Counted from the stretch's first letter, positions 54,938 to 64,000 are shown. The stretch is 64,000 bases of DNA from Clostridiaceae bacterium (GCA_020832135.1 JAFIFG010000057.1:1-64000), one strand, 5' to 3'. Notes: a model not told the origin generated them from the sequence alone. Made by a program: numbers and translations.

Positions 54938-56710
54938 TTGAAAAAAAGTTATAGCAAAAAAATATTTGTAGCATTATTGATTGTTGCTATGATGATTTCA
55001 TCTATGGCAGGAGTTTTTGTTTATGGGGAAGCCGCTGATATCACCACCATAACAATTCTTCATACCAATGATATTCATGGTAGAGTTGATGAAGGAACAT
55101 TTGATGGAATGGGTTTTGGAAAAATTGCTACATTAGTAAATCAACACAGAGAGCAATATCCTAATGTATTGTTATTAGATGGTGGGGATACAGTACATGG
55201 ATTGCCTATAGCAACCATGGTGGAAGGACAAAGTATTATTGAAATCATGAATGCTATAGGGTATGATGCTATGGTAGCTGGGAATCATGATTTTAACTAT
55301 GGACAAGAAAGATTAGTAGAATTAAATGAAATTGCTGATTTTCCCATATTAGCTGCTAATGTTATTAAAGAAGATGGCGAATTGTTACTACCAAGTCATA
55401 TGATTCAAGAAGTAGATGGTATTAAAATAGGTATCTTTGGATTAGCTACACCTGAAACAATCTTTAAATCTCATCCTAAAGGAGTAGTGGGATTGACCTT
55501 TGAAGATACTGTAGAGGCAGCAAAAAGAATGGTGGCTGAACTAGAAAATCAAGTAGATATTATTATCGCAGTAGGACATCTAGGTATAGATGAAGAAACC
55601 TTTGATACAAGTAAAAGAGTAGTGGAAAATGTTAAAGGGATTGATTTATTTGTAGATGGACATAGCCATACTGTACTAGAAAATGGATTATTAGTAGAAG
55701 ACACTTTGATTGTAAGTGCAGGTGAGTATGGGCAATACTTAGGTGTAGTACAACTTACAATAGAAAATGGAATATTAGTAGATTTAGAAGCCAGCTTAAT
55801 CTCAAAAGAAGAAGTAGAAGAGCTTGAAGAAGATGAAGGAGTTATGGCGGTAATAAATGGCATCAAGGAGCAACAAAGTCAAATATTATCTGATGTAGTG
55901 GGTACAACAACTGTCCCATTAGTGGGAGAAAGAGAAGTGGTTAGAGTTGAAGAATCTAACTTAGGAAACCTAATTACGGATGTGTTTTTAGAAGCAACTG
56001 GAGCAGATGTTGCATTAACCAATGGTGGTGGTATCCGTACATCTATAGAAGCTGGTGAGATAACAAGAGGAAATATTATAGCTGTATTCCCATTTGGAAA
56101 CTCTATTGAAGTTAAGAAAGTAACAGGAGCTATTATTAAAGAGGCATTAGAGCATGGAACAGATGCTTATCCAGAAGCTAAAGGAGGCTTTCCTCATGTT
56201 GCAGGAATGACCTTTACTATTGATGTTAATAGACCAATAGGAGACAGAGTAGTAGATATAAAAGTAAATGGAGAAGCCTTAGAAATAGAAAAAGAATATA
56301 CACTAGCTACCAATGATTTCTTAGCTGCTGGTGGAGATGGTTATACAATGCTTATAGAACCACCAACAATAAGAGTATTAATGGCAATGGATGAAGCTTT
56401 GGTGGACTATATTAGAGCAAGAGAAGTTATAGAGCCAAAGGTGGAGGGAAGAATTACTGCTACAGAGCTAGTGGTTGAGGAAGAAAAAGAAGAAGTAGTA
56501 GAGCAACCAGTAATTAAAGAGCCAATAGTAGAAGAGCCAATAGAAGTAATAGAACCAAAGACTACAATTTATATAGTACAGCCAGGAGATTGGTTATCTA
56601 GAATAGCAATTAGATATGGAACTACGTGGGAAGAACTTCAAGAAATGAATGATATTAAAAATGCTAATCTAATTTTCCCAGGACAAAAGCTAGTGGTTCC
56701 TGTACAATAA
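54938..56710 (+). CDS. Secreted 5'-nucleotidase/metallophosphoesterase with LysM anchor
   Basis: 590 residues from TTG 54938 (AAGGAGGAG upstream). Signal peptide (about 1-33), metallophosphoesterase domain (about 37-310: [27 protein letters not shown]), nucleotidase C-domain (about 320-510: N-G-G-G-I-R-T, A-G-G-D-G-Y), a Val/Glu/Pro linker, and one LysM motif (about 546-590) that should hold it to peptidoglycan. Releases phosphate from extracellular nucleotides. A paralogue lies at 58292. Confidence 0.9.
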   Translation: MKKSYSKKIFVALLIVAMMISSMAGVFVYGEAADITTITILHTNDIHGRVDEGTFDGMGFGKIATLVNQHREQYPNVLLLDGGDTVHGLPIATMVEGQSIIEIMNAIGYDAMVAGNHDFNYGQERLVELNEIADFPILAANVIKEDGELLLPSHMIQEVDGIKIGIFGLATPETIFKSHPKGVVGLTFEDTVEAAKRMVAELENQVDIIIAVGHLGIDEETFDTSKRVVENVKGIDLFVDGHSHTVLENGLLVEDTLIVSAGEYGQYLGVVQLTIENGILVDLEASLISKEEVEELEEDEGVMAVINGIKEQQSQILSDVVGTTTVPLVGEREVVRVEESNLGNLITDVFLEATGADVALTNGGGIRTSIEAGEITRGNIIAVFPFGNSIEVKKVTGAIIKEALEHGTDAYPEAKGGFPHVAGMTFTIDVNRPIGDRVVDIKVNGEALEIEKEYTLATNDFLAAGGDGYTMLIEPPTIRVLMAMDEALVDYIRAREVIEPKVEGRITATELVVEEEKEEVVEQPVIKEPIVEEPIEVIEPKTTIYIVQPGDWLSRIAIRYGTTWEELQEMNDIKNANLIFPGQKLVVPVQ

Positions 56711-56738
56711 AAATATTTTTATAAAAAGTACTTATTAA

Positions 56739-56773
56739 TTAAAGCATGGCTATTAGAGTCATGCTTTAATTTT
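56739..56773 (+). terminator. Terminator 1 after the nucleotidase
   Basis: TTAAAGCATG (56739-56748) and CATGCTTTAA (56760-56769), then TTTTA. Confidence 0.7.
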
Positions 56774-56796
56774 ATCTCTCATATAGTAATTAAAAT

Positions 56797-56854
56797 AAAT
56801 CAGACTATAGTTCAGTGAAAGTAAAAAACTCACTCTGAATTGTAGTCTGATTTT
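56797..56854 (+). terminator. Long imperfect hairpin (second terminator)
   Basis: AAATCAGACTATAGTTCAG (56797-56815) pairs with a stretch reading CTGAATTGTAGTCTGATTT (56835-56853) with two G-T or mismatched positions; T-rich end. Confidence 0.65.
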
Positions 56855-56943
56855 GTAGTTAGATGCTTTATTATAATGAATAAGATTAAACTGAATGGGG
56901 AGAAATATAGTTAAAAAGTAAGATGAATCTAGGAGGAATTATT

Positions 56944-57876
56944 ATGAGAGAGAGAAGAGTAAAATCCCCAATAGTAAGTATCACACATAATCAAATTGAA
57001 CAATTATCTATAATAGAAGCCATAAATTTATTGCCTCTAGATGAAATAATAAAAGAAGGAGATACGGTAGTTATCACTCCCAATTGGGTAAAGGCCCAAC
57101 CCCCTTATACAGCTACAGTTGTTGGACCTAGAACCTTAAGGACACTAATTCAACATATTAAGAACAAATCTCCCGATAAAATTATTATTGCAACAGGATC
57201 AGGGGGAGATGATACAAAAAAAGTATTTGAAACTGTAGGATATAATAAAATTATAGCAGAAGAAAAGATAGAATTTATAGATCTGAATTATGGACCCTAC
57301 ATTGATTTGGCATTAGGACATGATATCATTGAAACAACCAAGATAAACAAACTAATAGAGGAGACAGATGTGTTAATAAGCTTTACACAGTTAAAACAGC
57401 ATGAAGAAGCTACAGTAAGTGCTGCTATTAAAAATATAGCTTTAGGTTGGCCTCCAGGGGAAATTCATGGGTTTCCTAAAAAAAGTTTAGGTATTCATGA
57501 AGACCTTCATGGATTTATAGTAGCCATGGCTAAAAAAATTCCTATAGATTTATCTATAGTGAGTCTAGACAAAACTATGATTGGAACAGGGCCATCAGAT
57601 GGGAAGGCAGTAAATACAGAGGGATTAATTATAGCATCTACTGATCCTGTCGCAGCAGATGCTATCGCAGCTAGACTTTTAGGATTTTTACCTCAAGCAG
57701 TTCAATATCTATATAGACTTTACAAAGATGGTATAGGGGAAGCAGACCCAAAAAATATGACCATAAGGGGTCTGACATTAGAAGAAGCGGAAAAGCTTTT
57801 TTCCATGGCAGCCTATGGTCAAGAAATTGTTTTGGATAAAAATAATGTCATTAAGAATTTGCATGGAAGTCAATAG
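56944..57876 (+). CDS. DUF362 domain protein
   Basis: 310 residues from ATG 56944; AGGAGG 9 bases upstream decides the start. DUF362 marks: G-D-T-V-V-I-T-P-N-W-V, T-G-S-G-G-D-D-T, Q-L-K-Q-H-E-E-A-T-V-S-A-A-I-K-N-I-A-L-G, and D-P-V-A-A-D-A-I-A-A-R. No ferredoxin-type Cys clusters, unlike many DUF362 proteins. Function unknown; placed between two secreted nucleotidase genes. Confidence 0.82.
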   Translation: MRERRVKSPIVSITHNQIEQLSIIEAINLLPLDEIIKEGDTVVITPNWVKAQPPYTATVVGPRTLRTLIQHIKNKSPDKIIIATGSGGDDTKKVFETVGYNKIIAEEKIEFIDLNYGPYIDLALGHDIIETTKINKLIEETDVLISFTQLKQHEEATVSAAIKNIALGWPPGEIHGFPKKSLGIHEDLHGFIVAMAKKIPIDLSIVSLDKTMIGTGPSDGKAVNTEGLIIASTDPVAADAIAARLLGFLPQAVQYLYRLYKDGIGEADPKNMTIRGLTLEEAEKLFSMAAYGQEIVLDKNNVIKNLHGSQ

Positions 57877-58291
57877 ATGTAGATTTATTTTTAAGTGGTA
57901 AAGGTAATTTAAAGCGATATTATTCAAATATTTATAAAAATTTTAAAATATAGAGTAACTTCACAAAACTAGCCTAATTGAGACTTTATAATTTTGTATA
58001 AAATTAATAAAAATATCTATAAAAAAAGGGTTATGTAATGTTAAATAGAATTAATATTTATAATATATACAAAATAATATAATTATTAAAATATTTTTGC
58101 ATATACCAAAAGAAAGGAGGTAAAAGCAAAAAAAATAAGAAAGGGAGGGAGGCTTTTAAAATTTAGTTTATATGAGATTAGAAATGTATCAACTATGTAC
58201 TAAAAAACTATGCATTATAAGTAATTAGTAGTATCATTTGAAGTTGTGTTTTTCGGCGATTGATAAATTTTTCAAAGGGGGAAATGTTTAC
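57877..58291. other. Long AT-rich leader before the second nucleotidase
   Basis: 415 bases with no gene longer than about 18 codons. A strong AGGAGG at about 58115 and a GGGAGGGAGG at about 58143 lack a usable start codon. A TATAAT-like stretch occurs near 58060. No riboswitch fold was recognised. Confidence 0.4.
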
Positions 58292-60514
58292 ATGATGAAG
58301 TACACTGGGAAAAAATTAAATAGCAAACTAATTAGTACCATACTTACATTAGTATTGATACTAACATCATTTTCTTTTGTATTTGGGGGAGTAGAGTCAG
58401 AGACTGTTGTAGATTTTGATACAACCACGACTAATGAGACAGTTGCTTTAGATGAGAGAGCAGAAGGAACTCATGAACTTGTCATTATGGGAACAACAGA
58501 TATTCATGTAAATATTATGCCATATAATTACATGAACGATAGAGTTGATGAAAGGTATGGAATATCTAAAGTGGCAACATTAGTTGACCAAATAAGAGCA
58601 CAACATGCAAATACACTGTTACTTGATGCAGGAGATATGATTCAAGGAAGTTTACTAGGAAATATAGAAGCAGTGGTGGATCCACTTAAAGATGATGAAG
58701 TACATGTATCTATTGCTTCTATGAATATGATGGAGTATGATGCAGCAGTTTATGGAAACCATGAGTTTAATTTTGGTTTGGACTTCTTAGATCGTGCCTA
58801 TAGAGACGCTAACTTCCCAGTATTAAATGCTAATGTTTACAAAGCTGGTACAGATGAAAACTACTTTACACCTTATGTGATTTTAGATCGTGAAATAGAT
58901 GGTGAGGAAATAAAAGTAGGAATCATTGGTTTTACACCACCACAAATTATGATATGGGACAAATTGCATTTAGATGGGAAAGTTGAAACAAAAGAAATTG
59001 TAGAAACAGCAGAAAGATTTGTACCAGAAATGAAAGAAGCTGGTGCAGACATTATCATAGCTGTAGCCCATACAGGAATTGATGCAAATGAAGGAGCCAG
59101 TGAAAATGCAGCATACTTCTTAAGTCAAGTAGAAGGCATTGATGCTATGGTACTAGGACATCAACATAGAAGATTCCCAAGTGAAGATTATAAAGATATA
59201 CCAGGAGTAGATATTAACAAAGGAACAATTCATGGAGTACCTACAATTATGGCAGGGTCTTGGGGAAATAACTTAGGAACAATCGCTTTAGAGCTTACCT
59301 ATGAAGATGGAGTATGGTTAATCGTAGATAGCCAATCTGAATTAACAGTAACAGAAGAAGTATCACCAAGACAAGATATAGTTGACTTCGCAAAAGAAAA
59401 ACATGAGCAAACAATTACATATGTAAACACACCAGTTGGAGAAACATTTACACACTTAAATACATTCTTCTCCAGAGTAATGGATAACAAGGCAGTACAA
59501 TTGGTAAATGATGCACAATTATGGTTTGCAGATGGATTTTTTGCAGGAACAGAATATGAGGATCTTCCAGTACTTTCAGCAGCAGCACCATTTAAAGCAG
59601 GACGTCATGGAGCAGACTATTATACAAACGTAGAAGTTGGTGGTATAGCAGTTAAGGATGTTGCGGAGCTTTATATTTATGACAATACATTGCAAATTGT
59701 TAAGGTAAATACAGCTGAATTAATGGGATGGTTGGAGAAATCAGCAGAAAACTTTAACCAAATAGACCCAGCTAAGACAGAAGATCAAGTATTGTTAGAT
59801 TATAATTTCAGAGGTTTCAATTTTGACCACATAGCAGGAATTGAGTATCAAATTGACGTAACAAAACCAGCAGGTGAGAGAATCGTAAATGCTACCTATA
59901 ATGGAGAACCATTAACAAAAGATATGGAATTTGTAGTAGTAACAAATAACTACCGTGCCTCAGGTGGAGGAGATCATTTAGCAAATGCAGAAGTTATTTA
60001 CTCGGGCACAGAAGTAAATCGTGAAGTACTCATTGATTATATTACAGAAATGGGTGCAGCAGATCCACAAGTAACAAATTATTGGTCAATTCTACCTGTA
60101 GAAATAGCAGGAAGAGTAGTCTTTAGAGGATCACCATTAGGTGAAGAGTATATGGATGATTTTGAGGCAGATAAGGTGAGCTACATAGGTGAAGAAGAAG
60201 ACTGGGGTCTTTATGCTTATAACTTAACTTCAGCAGTTGAAGAGGTAGCTCCGGTTGTTGAGGAACCTAGTCCAGTTATTGAAGAGCCTACTCCAATAAT
60301 TGAAGAACCAGCACCAATTATTGAGGAACCTACTTCCGTCAGTGAAGAAACTGTAACTATTCATATAGTAGTAAAAGGCGATAACCTTTGGAATATCGCT
60401 AGAAAATACTATGGAAGTGGAGTAGAATTTGGCAGAATATTTGAAGTAAATAAGACACAACTTACAAGACAAAATTTAATTTATCCGGGTATGGAATTGA
60501 TTATTCCACAATAA
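58292..60514 (+). CDS. Secreted 2',3'-cyclic-nucleotide phosphodiesterase/5'-nucleotidase with LysM anchor
   Basis: 740 residues from ATG 58292 (GGGGG 10 bases upstream; the upstream ATG 58238 has no ribosome site). Signal peptide, then metallophosphoesterase (T-T-D-I-H-V-N-I, D-A-G-D-M-I-Q-G-S, Y-G-N-H-E-F-N-F-G, L-G-H-Q-H), then nucleotidase C-domain with R-A-S-G-G-G-D-H, then a P-x-I-E-E-P repeat linker and one LysM motif. The T-D-I-H-x-N form is typical of the CpdB branch acting on 2',3'-cyclic nucleotides. Paralogue of 54938-56710. Confidence 0.9.
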   Translation: MMKYTGKKLNSKLISTILTLVLILTSFSFVFGGVESETVVDFDTTTTNETVALDERAEGTHELVIMGTTDIHVNIMPYNYMNDRVDERYGISKVATLVDQIRAQHANTLLLDAGDMIQGSLLGNIEAVVDPLKDDEVHVSIASMNMMEYDAAVYGNHEFNFGLDFLDRAYRDANFPVLNANVYKAGTDENYFTPYVILDREIDGEEIKVGIIGFTPPQIMIWDKLHLDGKVETKEIVETAERFVPEMKEAGADIIIAVAHTGIDANEGASENAAYFLSQVEGIDAMVLGHQHRRFPSEDYKDIPGVDINKGTIHGVPTIMAGSWGNNLGTIALELTYEDGVWLIVDSQSELTVTEEVSPRQDIVDFAKEKHEQTITYVNTPVGETFTHLNTFFSRVMDNKAVQLVNDAQLWFADGFFAGTEYEDLPVLSAAAPFKAGRHGADYYTNVEVGGIAVKDVAELYIYDNTLQIVKVNTAELMGWLEKSAENFNQIDPAKTEDQVLLDYNFRGFNFDHIAGIEYQIDVTKPAGERIVNATYNGEPLTKDMEFVVVTNNYRASGGGDHLANAEVIYSGTEVNREVLIDYITEMGAADPQVTNYWSILPVEIAGRVVFRGSPLGEEYMDDFEADKVSYIGEEEDWGLYAYNLTSAVEEVAPVVEEPSPVIEEPTPIIEEPAPIIEEPTSVSEETVTIHIVVKGDNLWNIARKYYGSGVEFGRIFEVNKTQLTRQNLIYPGMELIIPQ
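60240..60345 (+). repeat. Degenerate repeat coding for an E-E-P linker
   Basis: About five copies of an 18-24 base unit encoding P-x-I-E-E-P/V-V-E-E-P between catalytic and LysM domains. Confidence 0.6.
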
Positions 60515-60524
60515 AACAAGGATA

Positions 60525-60565
60525 AAAAATGATAAAAACAGTAGAAACTGTTTTTATCATTTTTT
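60525..60565. terminator. Bidirectional terminator between nucleotidase and degV
   Basis: Perfect 17-bp stem whose core is GATAAAAACAG / CTGTTTTTATC, loop TAGAAA, with A and T runs on both flanks; serves both converging genes. Confidence 0.85.
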
Positions 60566-60588
60566 ATAATAATGCTATAAAATATTAA

Positions 60589-61437
60589 TTATTTTGTTAA
60601 ACACATAATTCCAACGGTCTTAGGACCACAATGACTGGAAATTACACATCCAGCTTTTAAAAAAATGATTTCTTTAACATCAAGAGTTTCCTGAAGCTCT
60701 TTTTTTAAATATTCCCCATCTTCATATGCTAAGGAATGAATTACTACCATTCTATTCAAATCTAAATCTTTTTTCTCTATGAAAATATCTTTCAATAAAA
60801 CATTTAACATTTTTTCGCGTTTTCCTCTTGTTTTTTTATGAAGGAGAATTTTTCCATCTGTAACCTTTAAGATAGGGCGTATTTTCAGCATATTGCTTAA
60901 AAAACTTTGTACGGAGGAACATCTACCACCCTTATGCAAATATTCTAATGTATCAATAGCAAAGTAAGTTCTGGATTTTGGTATCTGCTCCCTTAGTCTA
61001 CAGGCAATTTCCTTAACGTCTAACCCTTCTTTCGCTAAGTCTACAGCTTTTAAAGCAAGAAGAGCTATACCGGCTGATAGATTAAAGGAATCCACAATTT
61101 GTATTTTTCCTTCTGGGAACTCTGAAGCAGCAATTTTAGCATTTTGAAGAGTTGTTGATAGTTGAGAAGATAAACCAATGTATATAATACTTTTGTCTGC
61201 ATTTATATGATTTTCAAAGACTTTTTGGAAATCATTAGGAGTAGGGGCGGAAGTTTTAGGCAATTCACCAAATTCCTCTACTTTTTTATATAAATCTTCT
61301 GTCGTTAATTCCTGCCCATCTTTATATGTATCCTCACCAAATATAACATAGAGGGGAATAACTTCAATATTATACTTTTTAATAAGTTCTTCAGATAGAT
61401 CACTTGTACTATCAGTAATGACTTGTACATTTTTCAC
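60589..61437 (-). CDS. DegV family fatty-acid-binding protein
   Basis: 282 residues if read from the GTG ending at 61437, which has GGGAGG 8 bases upstream inside the longer frame. DegV fold: V-I-T-D-S-T-S-D-L, T-S-A-P-T-P, S-S-Q-L-S-T-T, and C-terminal H-C-G-P-K-T-V-G. Binds fatty acids; relatives (FakB) present them to the kinase FakA. No fakA is adjacent. Confidence 0.88.
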   Translation of the reverse strand: MKNVQVITDSTSDLSEELIKKYNIEVIPLYVIFGEDTYKDGQELTTEDLYKKVEEFGELPKTSAPTPNDFQKVFENHINADKSIIYIGLSSQLSTTLQNAKIAASEFPEGKIQIVDSFNLSAGIALLALKAVDLAKEGLDVKEIACRLREQIPKSRTYFAIDTLEYLHKGGRCSSVQSFLSNMLKIRPILKVTDGKILLHKKTRGKREKMLNVLLKDIFIEKKDLDLNRMVVIHSLAYEDGEYLKKELQETLDVKEIIFLKAGCVISSHCGPKTVGIMCLTK

Positions 61438-61730
61438 ACAAAATACCTCCCTAAACAAAATAGTCTATATTCTATTATTAGAGCAATTATATTCAAAAAT
61501 ATGATAACTTTTTAATAAAAAATAATGCACTATTGAAATTATAGCATAGTATTAACTAGATTTAAATTCCTATTAAATAGTATAGGGTTATTATAGCATA
61601 AATTAAAAAATATATTTAGGTATTTGGTGCCTTTGTTATCTAAATAAAATAAAAATAGTAGTAATTGAATACTAATGCTTTCTCTGAAAATATATTTATA
61701 TTTATAAATAGCATGATAAGGAGGAGTAGA

Positions 61731-62444
61731 ATGGGTGATATTGTACCAAAAATAAAGGTTGATTATATTCCTGAGGGTAATCAAAATCGACCCGGAACAA
61801 AAGGAGATATGCAATGGATTACTATCCATAATACAGCTAATCCCAATAGTACTGCACAAAACGAACGAGATTATGTAGCAAGAAGGGAGGATAATGTTGG
61901 TTTTCATTATGCAGTAGATGATCAGGAGGCGATAGCTATAATACCTGAAGATGAAGTGGCATGGCATACGGGCACAAGAGAGGGAAATAGAACTAGTATA
62001 GGTATTGAAATATGTGAATCAGGAGATCAAAAAAAAACATGGCAAAATGCAGTTGGTCTTACGGCGAAGATATTGAAGGAGAGGGGTTGGAAAACTGACA
62101 GAATAAGAACTCATAAAAGCTGGAGTGGTAAAAATTGTCCTAGGAAATTACTAGATCAGTGGGATGAATTTACAGATGATATAGAAAATGCATTGGAAAT
62201 TTTGAAAAATGAGGATAAAAAAGGAGGAGATATAATGGAAAAACCAGAAGAAAATACATTAGCACCTGAATGGAAGCTAAAAGGAATCCAATATCTTCAG
62301 GAAAAAGGATTGCTTTATGATATAGAAGGGTGGACAGAGAAGGTAGATGAACCTATGCCTGTATGGGCAGTAACCTTATTATTAAAGAGGATACATGAAG
62401 ATCTAGCATCTAAAGATGATAAAAAGACCAGTAGCGGAGAATAA
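61731..62444 (+). CDS. N-acetylmuramoyl-L-alanine amidase (Ami_2)
   Basis: 237 residues from ATG 61731 behind AAGGAGGAG. Zinc amidase domain (about 20-150): W-I-T-I-H-N-T-A-N, F-H-Y-A-V-D, W-H-T-G, I-G-I-E-I-C, and a late G-K-N-C-P zinc Cys. The C-terminal 60 residues (W-K-L-K-G-I-Q-Y-L-Q-E-K-G) look like a wall-binding or SLH-like segment. No signal peptide, as in prophage-type endolysins and some spore-lysis amidases. No holin or phage genes around, so likely a domesticated enzyme. Confidence 0.85.
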   Translation: MGDIVPKIKVDYIPEGNQNRPGTKGDMQWITIHNTANPNSTAQNERDYVARREDNVGFHYAVDDQEAIAIIPEDEVAWHTGTREGNRTSIGIEICESGDQKKTWQNAVGLTAKILKERGWKTDRIRTHKSWSGKNCPRKLLDQWDEFTDDIENALEILKNEDKKGGDIMEKPEENTLAPEWKLKGIQYLQEKGLLYDIEGWTEKVDEPMPVWAVTLLLKRIHEDLASKDDKKTSSGE

Positions 62445-62458
62445 ACATTCTCCGTTTT
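62435..62458 (+). terminator. Terminator overlapping the amidase stop
   Basis: CGGAGAAT, loop AAAC, ATTCTCCG (62435-62454), then TTTT. Confidence 0.8.
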
Positions 62459-62679
62459 ACACGTTGTAGTAATCTTAGATGAGGAAATGTGAAGTTATCC
62501 TTAAAGTTAATATATGTGACTGAATTGAAGAAAATAGAAAAAGTAATTGTAAAAATAATAGATTATACCAATAATATAGTGGAATATAGATTAGGTTATA
62601 GTTACGAACAGAAGATTTTTATTAAGTAAAATGTATGTTATAATCTAGGAAAGATGATGCTCAAGGGAGTGAAACCAGT

Positions 62680-63099
62680 ATGGAATATAAAAAGTTTGAT
62701 AATAAATATATTATAAGAATGGATAAAGGAGAAGAAATTGTAGAAACACTAAAAAACTTTTGTCGAGAAGAGAAGATTAAATTAGGCTGGGTAAAGGGAA
62801 TTGGAGCTGTAGATCAAGTAACTATGGGTCTATTTGAAACCAGTATAAAGAAATATCATGCTACAGAACTAACTGGAGATTTCGAAATTACAAGTCTTTT
62901 AGGTAATATCTCTACTATGAAGGGAGAAACATACCTACATGTACATATTAATATATCAGATGCTCAATACAAGACCTATGGTGGACATTTAAATGCTGCT
63001 GTAATCAGTGCCACAGGTGAGTTTTTGATAGAGGCTATCGATGGAGAAATAGACCGTAGCTTTAGTGAAGAAATTGGGCTAAATTTATATAAACTTTAA
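62680..63099 (+). CDS. PPC/DUF296 domain protein
   Basis: 139 residues. The PPC (plants and prokaryotes conserved) fold: Y-I-I-R-M-D-K-G-E-E-I, L-G-W-V-K-G-I-G-A-V-D, Y-L-H-V-H-I-N and G-G-H-L with clustered His that may bind metal. In archaea and bacteria it is a stand-alone trimeric protein of unknown role; DNA binding belongs to the plant AT-hook versions. GGGAGTGA upstream. Confidence 0.85.
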   Translation: MEYKKFDNKYIIRMDKGEEIVETLKNFCREEKIKLGWVKGIGAVDQVTMGLFETSIKKYHATELTGDFEITSLLGNISTMKGETYLHVHINISDAQYKTYGGHLNAAVISATGEFLIEAIDGEIDRSFSEEIGLNLYKL

Positions 63100-63142
63100 T
63101 AAAAGTGATGAGTACTTATGAACTTACTGAAAAAAGCAAATA

Positions 63143-63182
63143 AAAAAGGCATTCTTTAATTTAAATTGAAGAATGCCTTTTT
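63143..63182 (+). terminator. Terminator after PPC gene
   Basis: AAAAAGGCATTCTT pairs perfectly with AAGAATGCCTTTTT (63143-63182). Confidence 0.85.
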
Positions 63183-63221
63183 GTTGCATAAGGGAAATTT
63201 TAAAGGTTTTCCATAATTTTA

Positions 63222-63250
63222 TTGACAATGATTTGTAAATAAGATATCAT
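63222..63250 (+). promoter_or_regulatory. Promoter of the right-edge ABC operon
   Basis: TTGACA (63222-63227), 17 bases, TATCAT (63245-63250). A short inverted repeat CGGTA-AAACA-TACCG follows at 63264-63278, in operator position. Confidence 0.65.
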
Positions 63251-63310
63251 AGCCCTATAAACACGGTAAAACATACCGGAATAGTATGAATTAAAAAAGA
63301 GGTGCTGATT

Positions 63311-64000
63311 ATGATTGAAATAAAAAATCTTAATAAGGCTTATGGTAATCTTGAAGTATTTAAAGCAATTGACCTATCTATTAAAGAGGGAGAATTTGTG
63401 TCAATTATAGGACCCTCAGGATGTGGGAAGTCAACTTTAATAAATATTGTAGCAGGTCTAGATAGTTCCACTGGTGGTAAAGTGATGATAGAAGAAAATG
63501 AAGTCAAAGGCACTAATACTGATCGAGTAATGGTATTTCAAAGTGCTGCATTATTTCCTTGGTTAAATGTACAGGATAACGTTGCTTTTGGCCTTAAAAA
63601 TATTTGTAAATCTCCACAGGAGATTAAAGAAAAAGTAAATGATATATTGAAAAAAGTACATTTATATAAATTTAAAGATAAGTATCCTCATCAGCTTTCA
63701 GGAGGAATGAAGCAAAGAGTTTCCATTGCTAGGAGCATTGTAATGGATCCTAAAATTTTATTGATGGATGAACCCTTTTCTGCTCTTGATGAACAAACAA
63801 GAATGCTATTGCATAATGAACTGCAGGAGATATGGATGGAGACCAAAAAAACAATTTTATTTGTAACTCATAACATAAGAGAAGCTGTTAAATTATCTGA
63901 TAGAGTAATTATTATGGGAGCAAGACCGGGAGGTATTATTGACGACGTGAAAATACAAGTCAGTCATCCGAGGAAGTCTACTGATTCAAATCTCTTTTAT
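63311..64000 (+). CDS. ABC transporter ATP-binding protein, nitrate/sulfonate/taurine type, 3' end cut by window
   Basis: 230 residues visible from ATG 63311 (GAGGTG upstream); the frame is still open at 64000. Walker A G-P-S-G-C-G-K-S-T, Q-loop V-F-Q-S-A-A-L-F-P-W-L, signature L-S-G-G-M-K-Q-R, Walker B I-L-L-M-D-E-P-F-S-A-L-D, H-loop V-T-H-N-I-R-E-A. The F-P-W-L and M-G-A-R-P-G motifs place it in the SsuB/TauB/ThiZ-like group. The permease and binding protein that would name the substrate lie outside the window. Confidence 0.88.
   Translation, partial: MIEIKNLNKAYGNLEVFKAIDLSIKEGEFVSIIGPSGCGKSTLINIVAGLDSSTGGKVMIEENEVKGTNTDRVMVFQSAALFPWLNVQDNVAFGLKNICKSPQEIKEKVNDILKKVHLYKFKDKYPHQLSGGMKQRVSIARSIVMDPKILLMDEPFSALDEQTRMLLHNELQEIWMETKKTILFVTHNIREAVKLSDRVIIMGARPGGIIDDVKIQVSHPRKSTDSNLFY

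Noticed and set aside
58160-58225. 18-codon micropeptide before the second nucleotidase
   Set aside because: The nearest purine-rich site is more than 20 bases from its ATG and nothing else supports translation.
61540-61605. Direct repeat of ATTATAGCATA upstream of the amidase
   Set aside because: Only two imperfect copies in a very AT-rich gap; not above what base composition would give.
61731-62444. Prophage lysis cassette around the amidase
   Set aside because: No holin, tail or integrase gene nearby; flanks are ordinary chromosomal genes.

Overview
The window is about 64 kb of AT-rich DNA from a low-GC, probably spore-forming Clostridia-type Firmicute. The signs are strong AGGAGG ribosome sites, a cotJC-type spore-coat remnant, YtxJ/PrsW/YibE/DUF2225 families, a cobalamin riboswitch and a Gram-positive style tagatose-6-phosphate lactose operon. 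An Alkaliphilus/Natronincola-like anaerobe would fit, but I cannot fix the genus from sequence alone. No rRNA, tRNA, CRISPR array or transposase was seen.

Left edge (1-5.5 kb): this part looks acquired. Same-strand genes (a GNAT acetyltransferase tail, a PemK/MazF-like protein with a Rossmann/nucleosidase-like C-terminal domain, a HEPN-like protein and an 831-residue membrane-anchored protein) are separated by four imperfect palindromes. These have the R''-L''-loop-L'-R' organisation of integron attC sites, and two of them obey the cassette rule that R'' complements the start of its own cassette. The array ends in a stub cassette and then in a 5'-truncated, frameshifted cotJC. I read it as an integron-like cassette array carrying candidate defence or toxin genes. 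No integrase is in the window.

5.5-9.2 kb: small chromosomal genes follow: cotJC remnant, prsW, a short YceG/MltG-like membrane protein, a cysteine-free YtxJ-like protein, a signal peptidase I and a two-CBS protein whose ribosome site lies inside a perfect inverted repeat.

9.2-18.5 kb: a complete lac operon, lacR-lacA-lacB-lacF-lacE-lacG-gatY-lacC-ptsH-ptsI. Lactose enters as lactose-6-phosphate (LacFE), is split by LacG, and galactose-6-phosphate goes through tagatose-6-phosphate (LacAB) and tagatose-1,6-bisphosphate (LacC) to trioses (a class II GatY-type aldolase instead of LacD). The operon carries its own HPr and Enzyme I. A strong promoter is followed by five AAACATT repeats at exactly 10-bp spacing, the likely LacR operator.

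18.6-42.1 kb: housekeeping and envelope genes: uridine-kinase-like protein, DUF456, EamA transporter, second signal peptidase, queG, Lon-like protease, glycine C-acetyltransferase (kbl), an RND efflux pair with a structured leader, DUF503, nth, an FtsA-like ATPase, VanW, DUF2225, ogt, an LCAT-like lipase, TraB, a CAP protein and a Nudix hydrolase.

42.1-52.0 kb: a cobalamin-riboswitch-controlled operon for late corrinoid steps and uptake (cobU, cobO, cobS, cobC, btuF, btuC, btuD with a C-terminal extension, cobQ, cbiB, cobD). It has no corrin-ring genes, which suggests salvage or a ring cluster elsewhere.

52-64 kb: YibE/F, a PerR-type regulator, a HAD phosphatase, two secreted LysM-anchored 5'-nucleotidases flanking a DUF362 protein, DegV, an amidase, a PPC/DUF296 protein and, running off the right edge, an ABC ATPase of the nitrate/sulfonate/taurine type.
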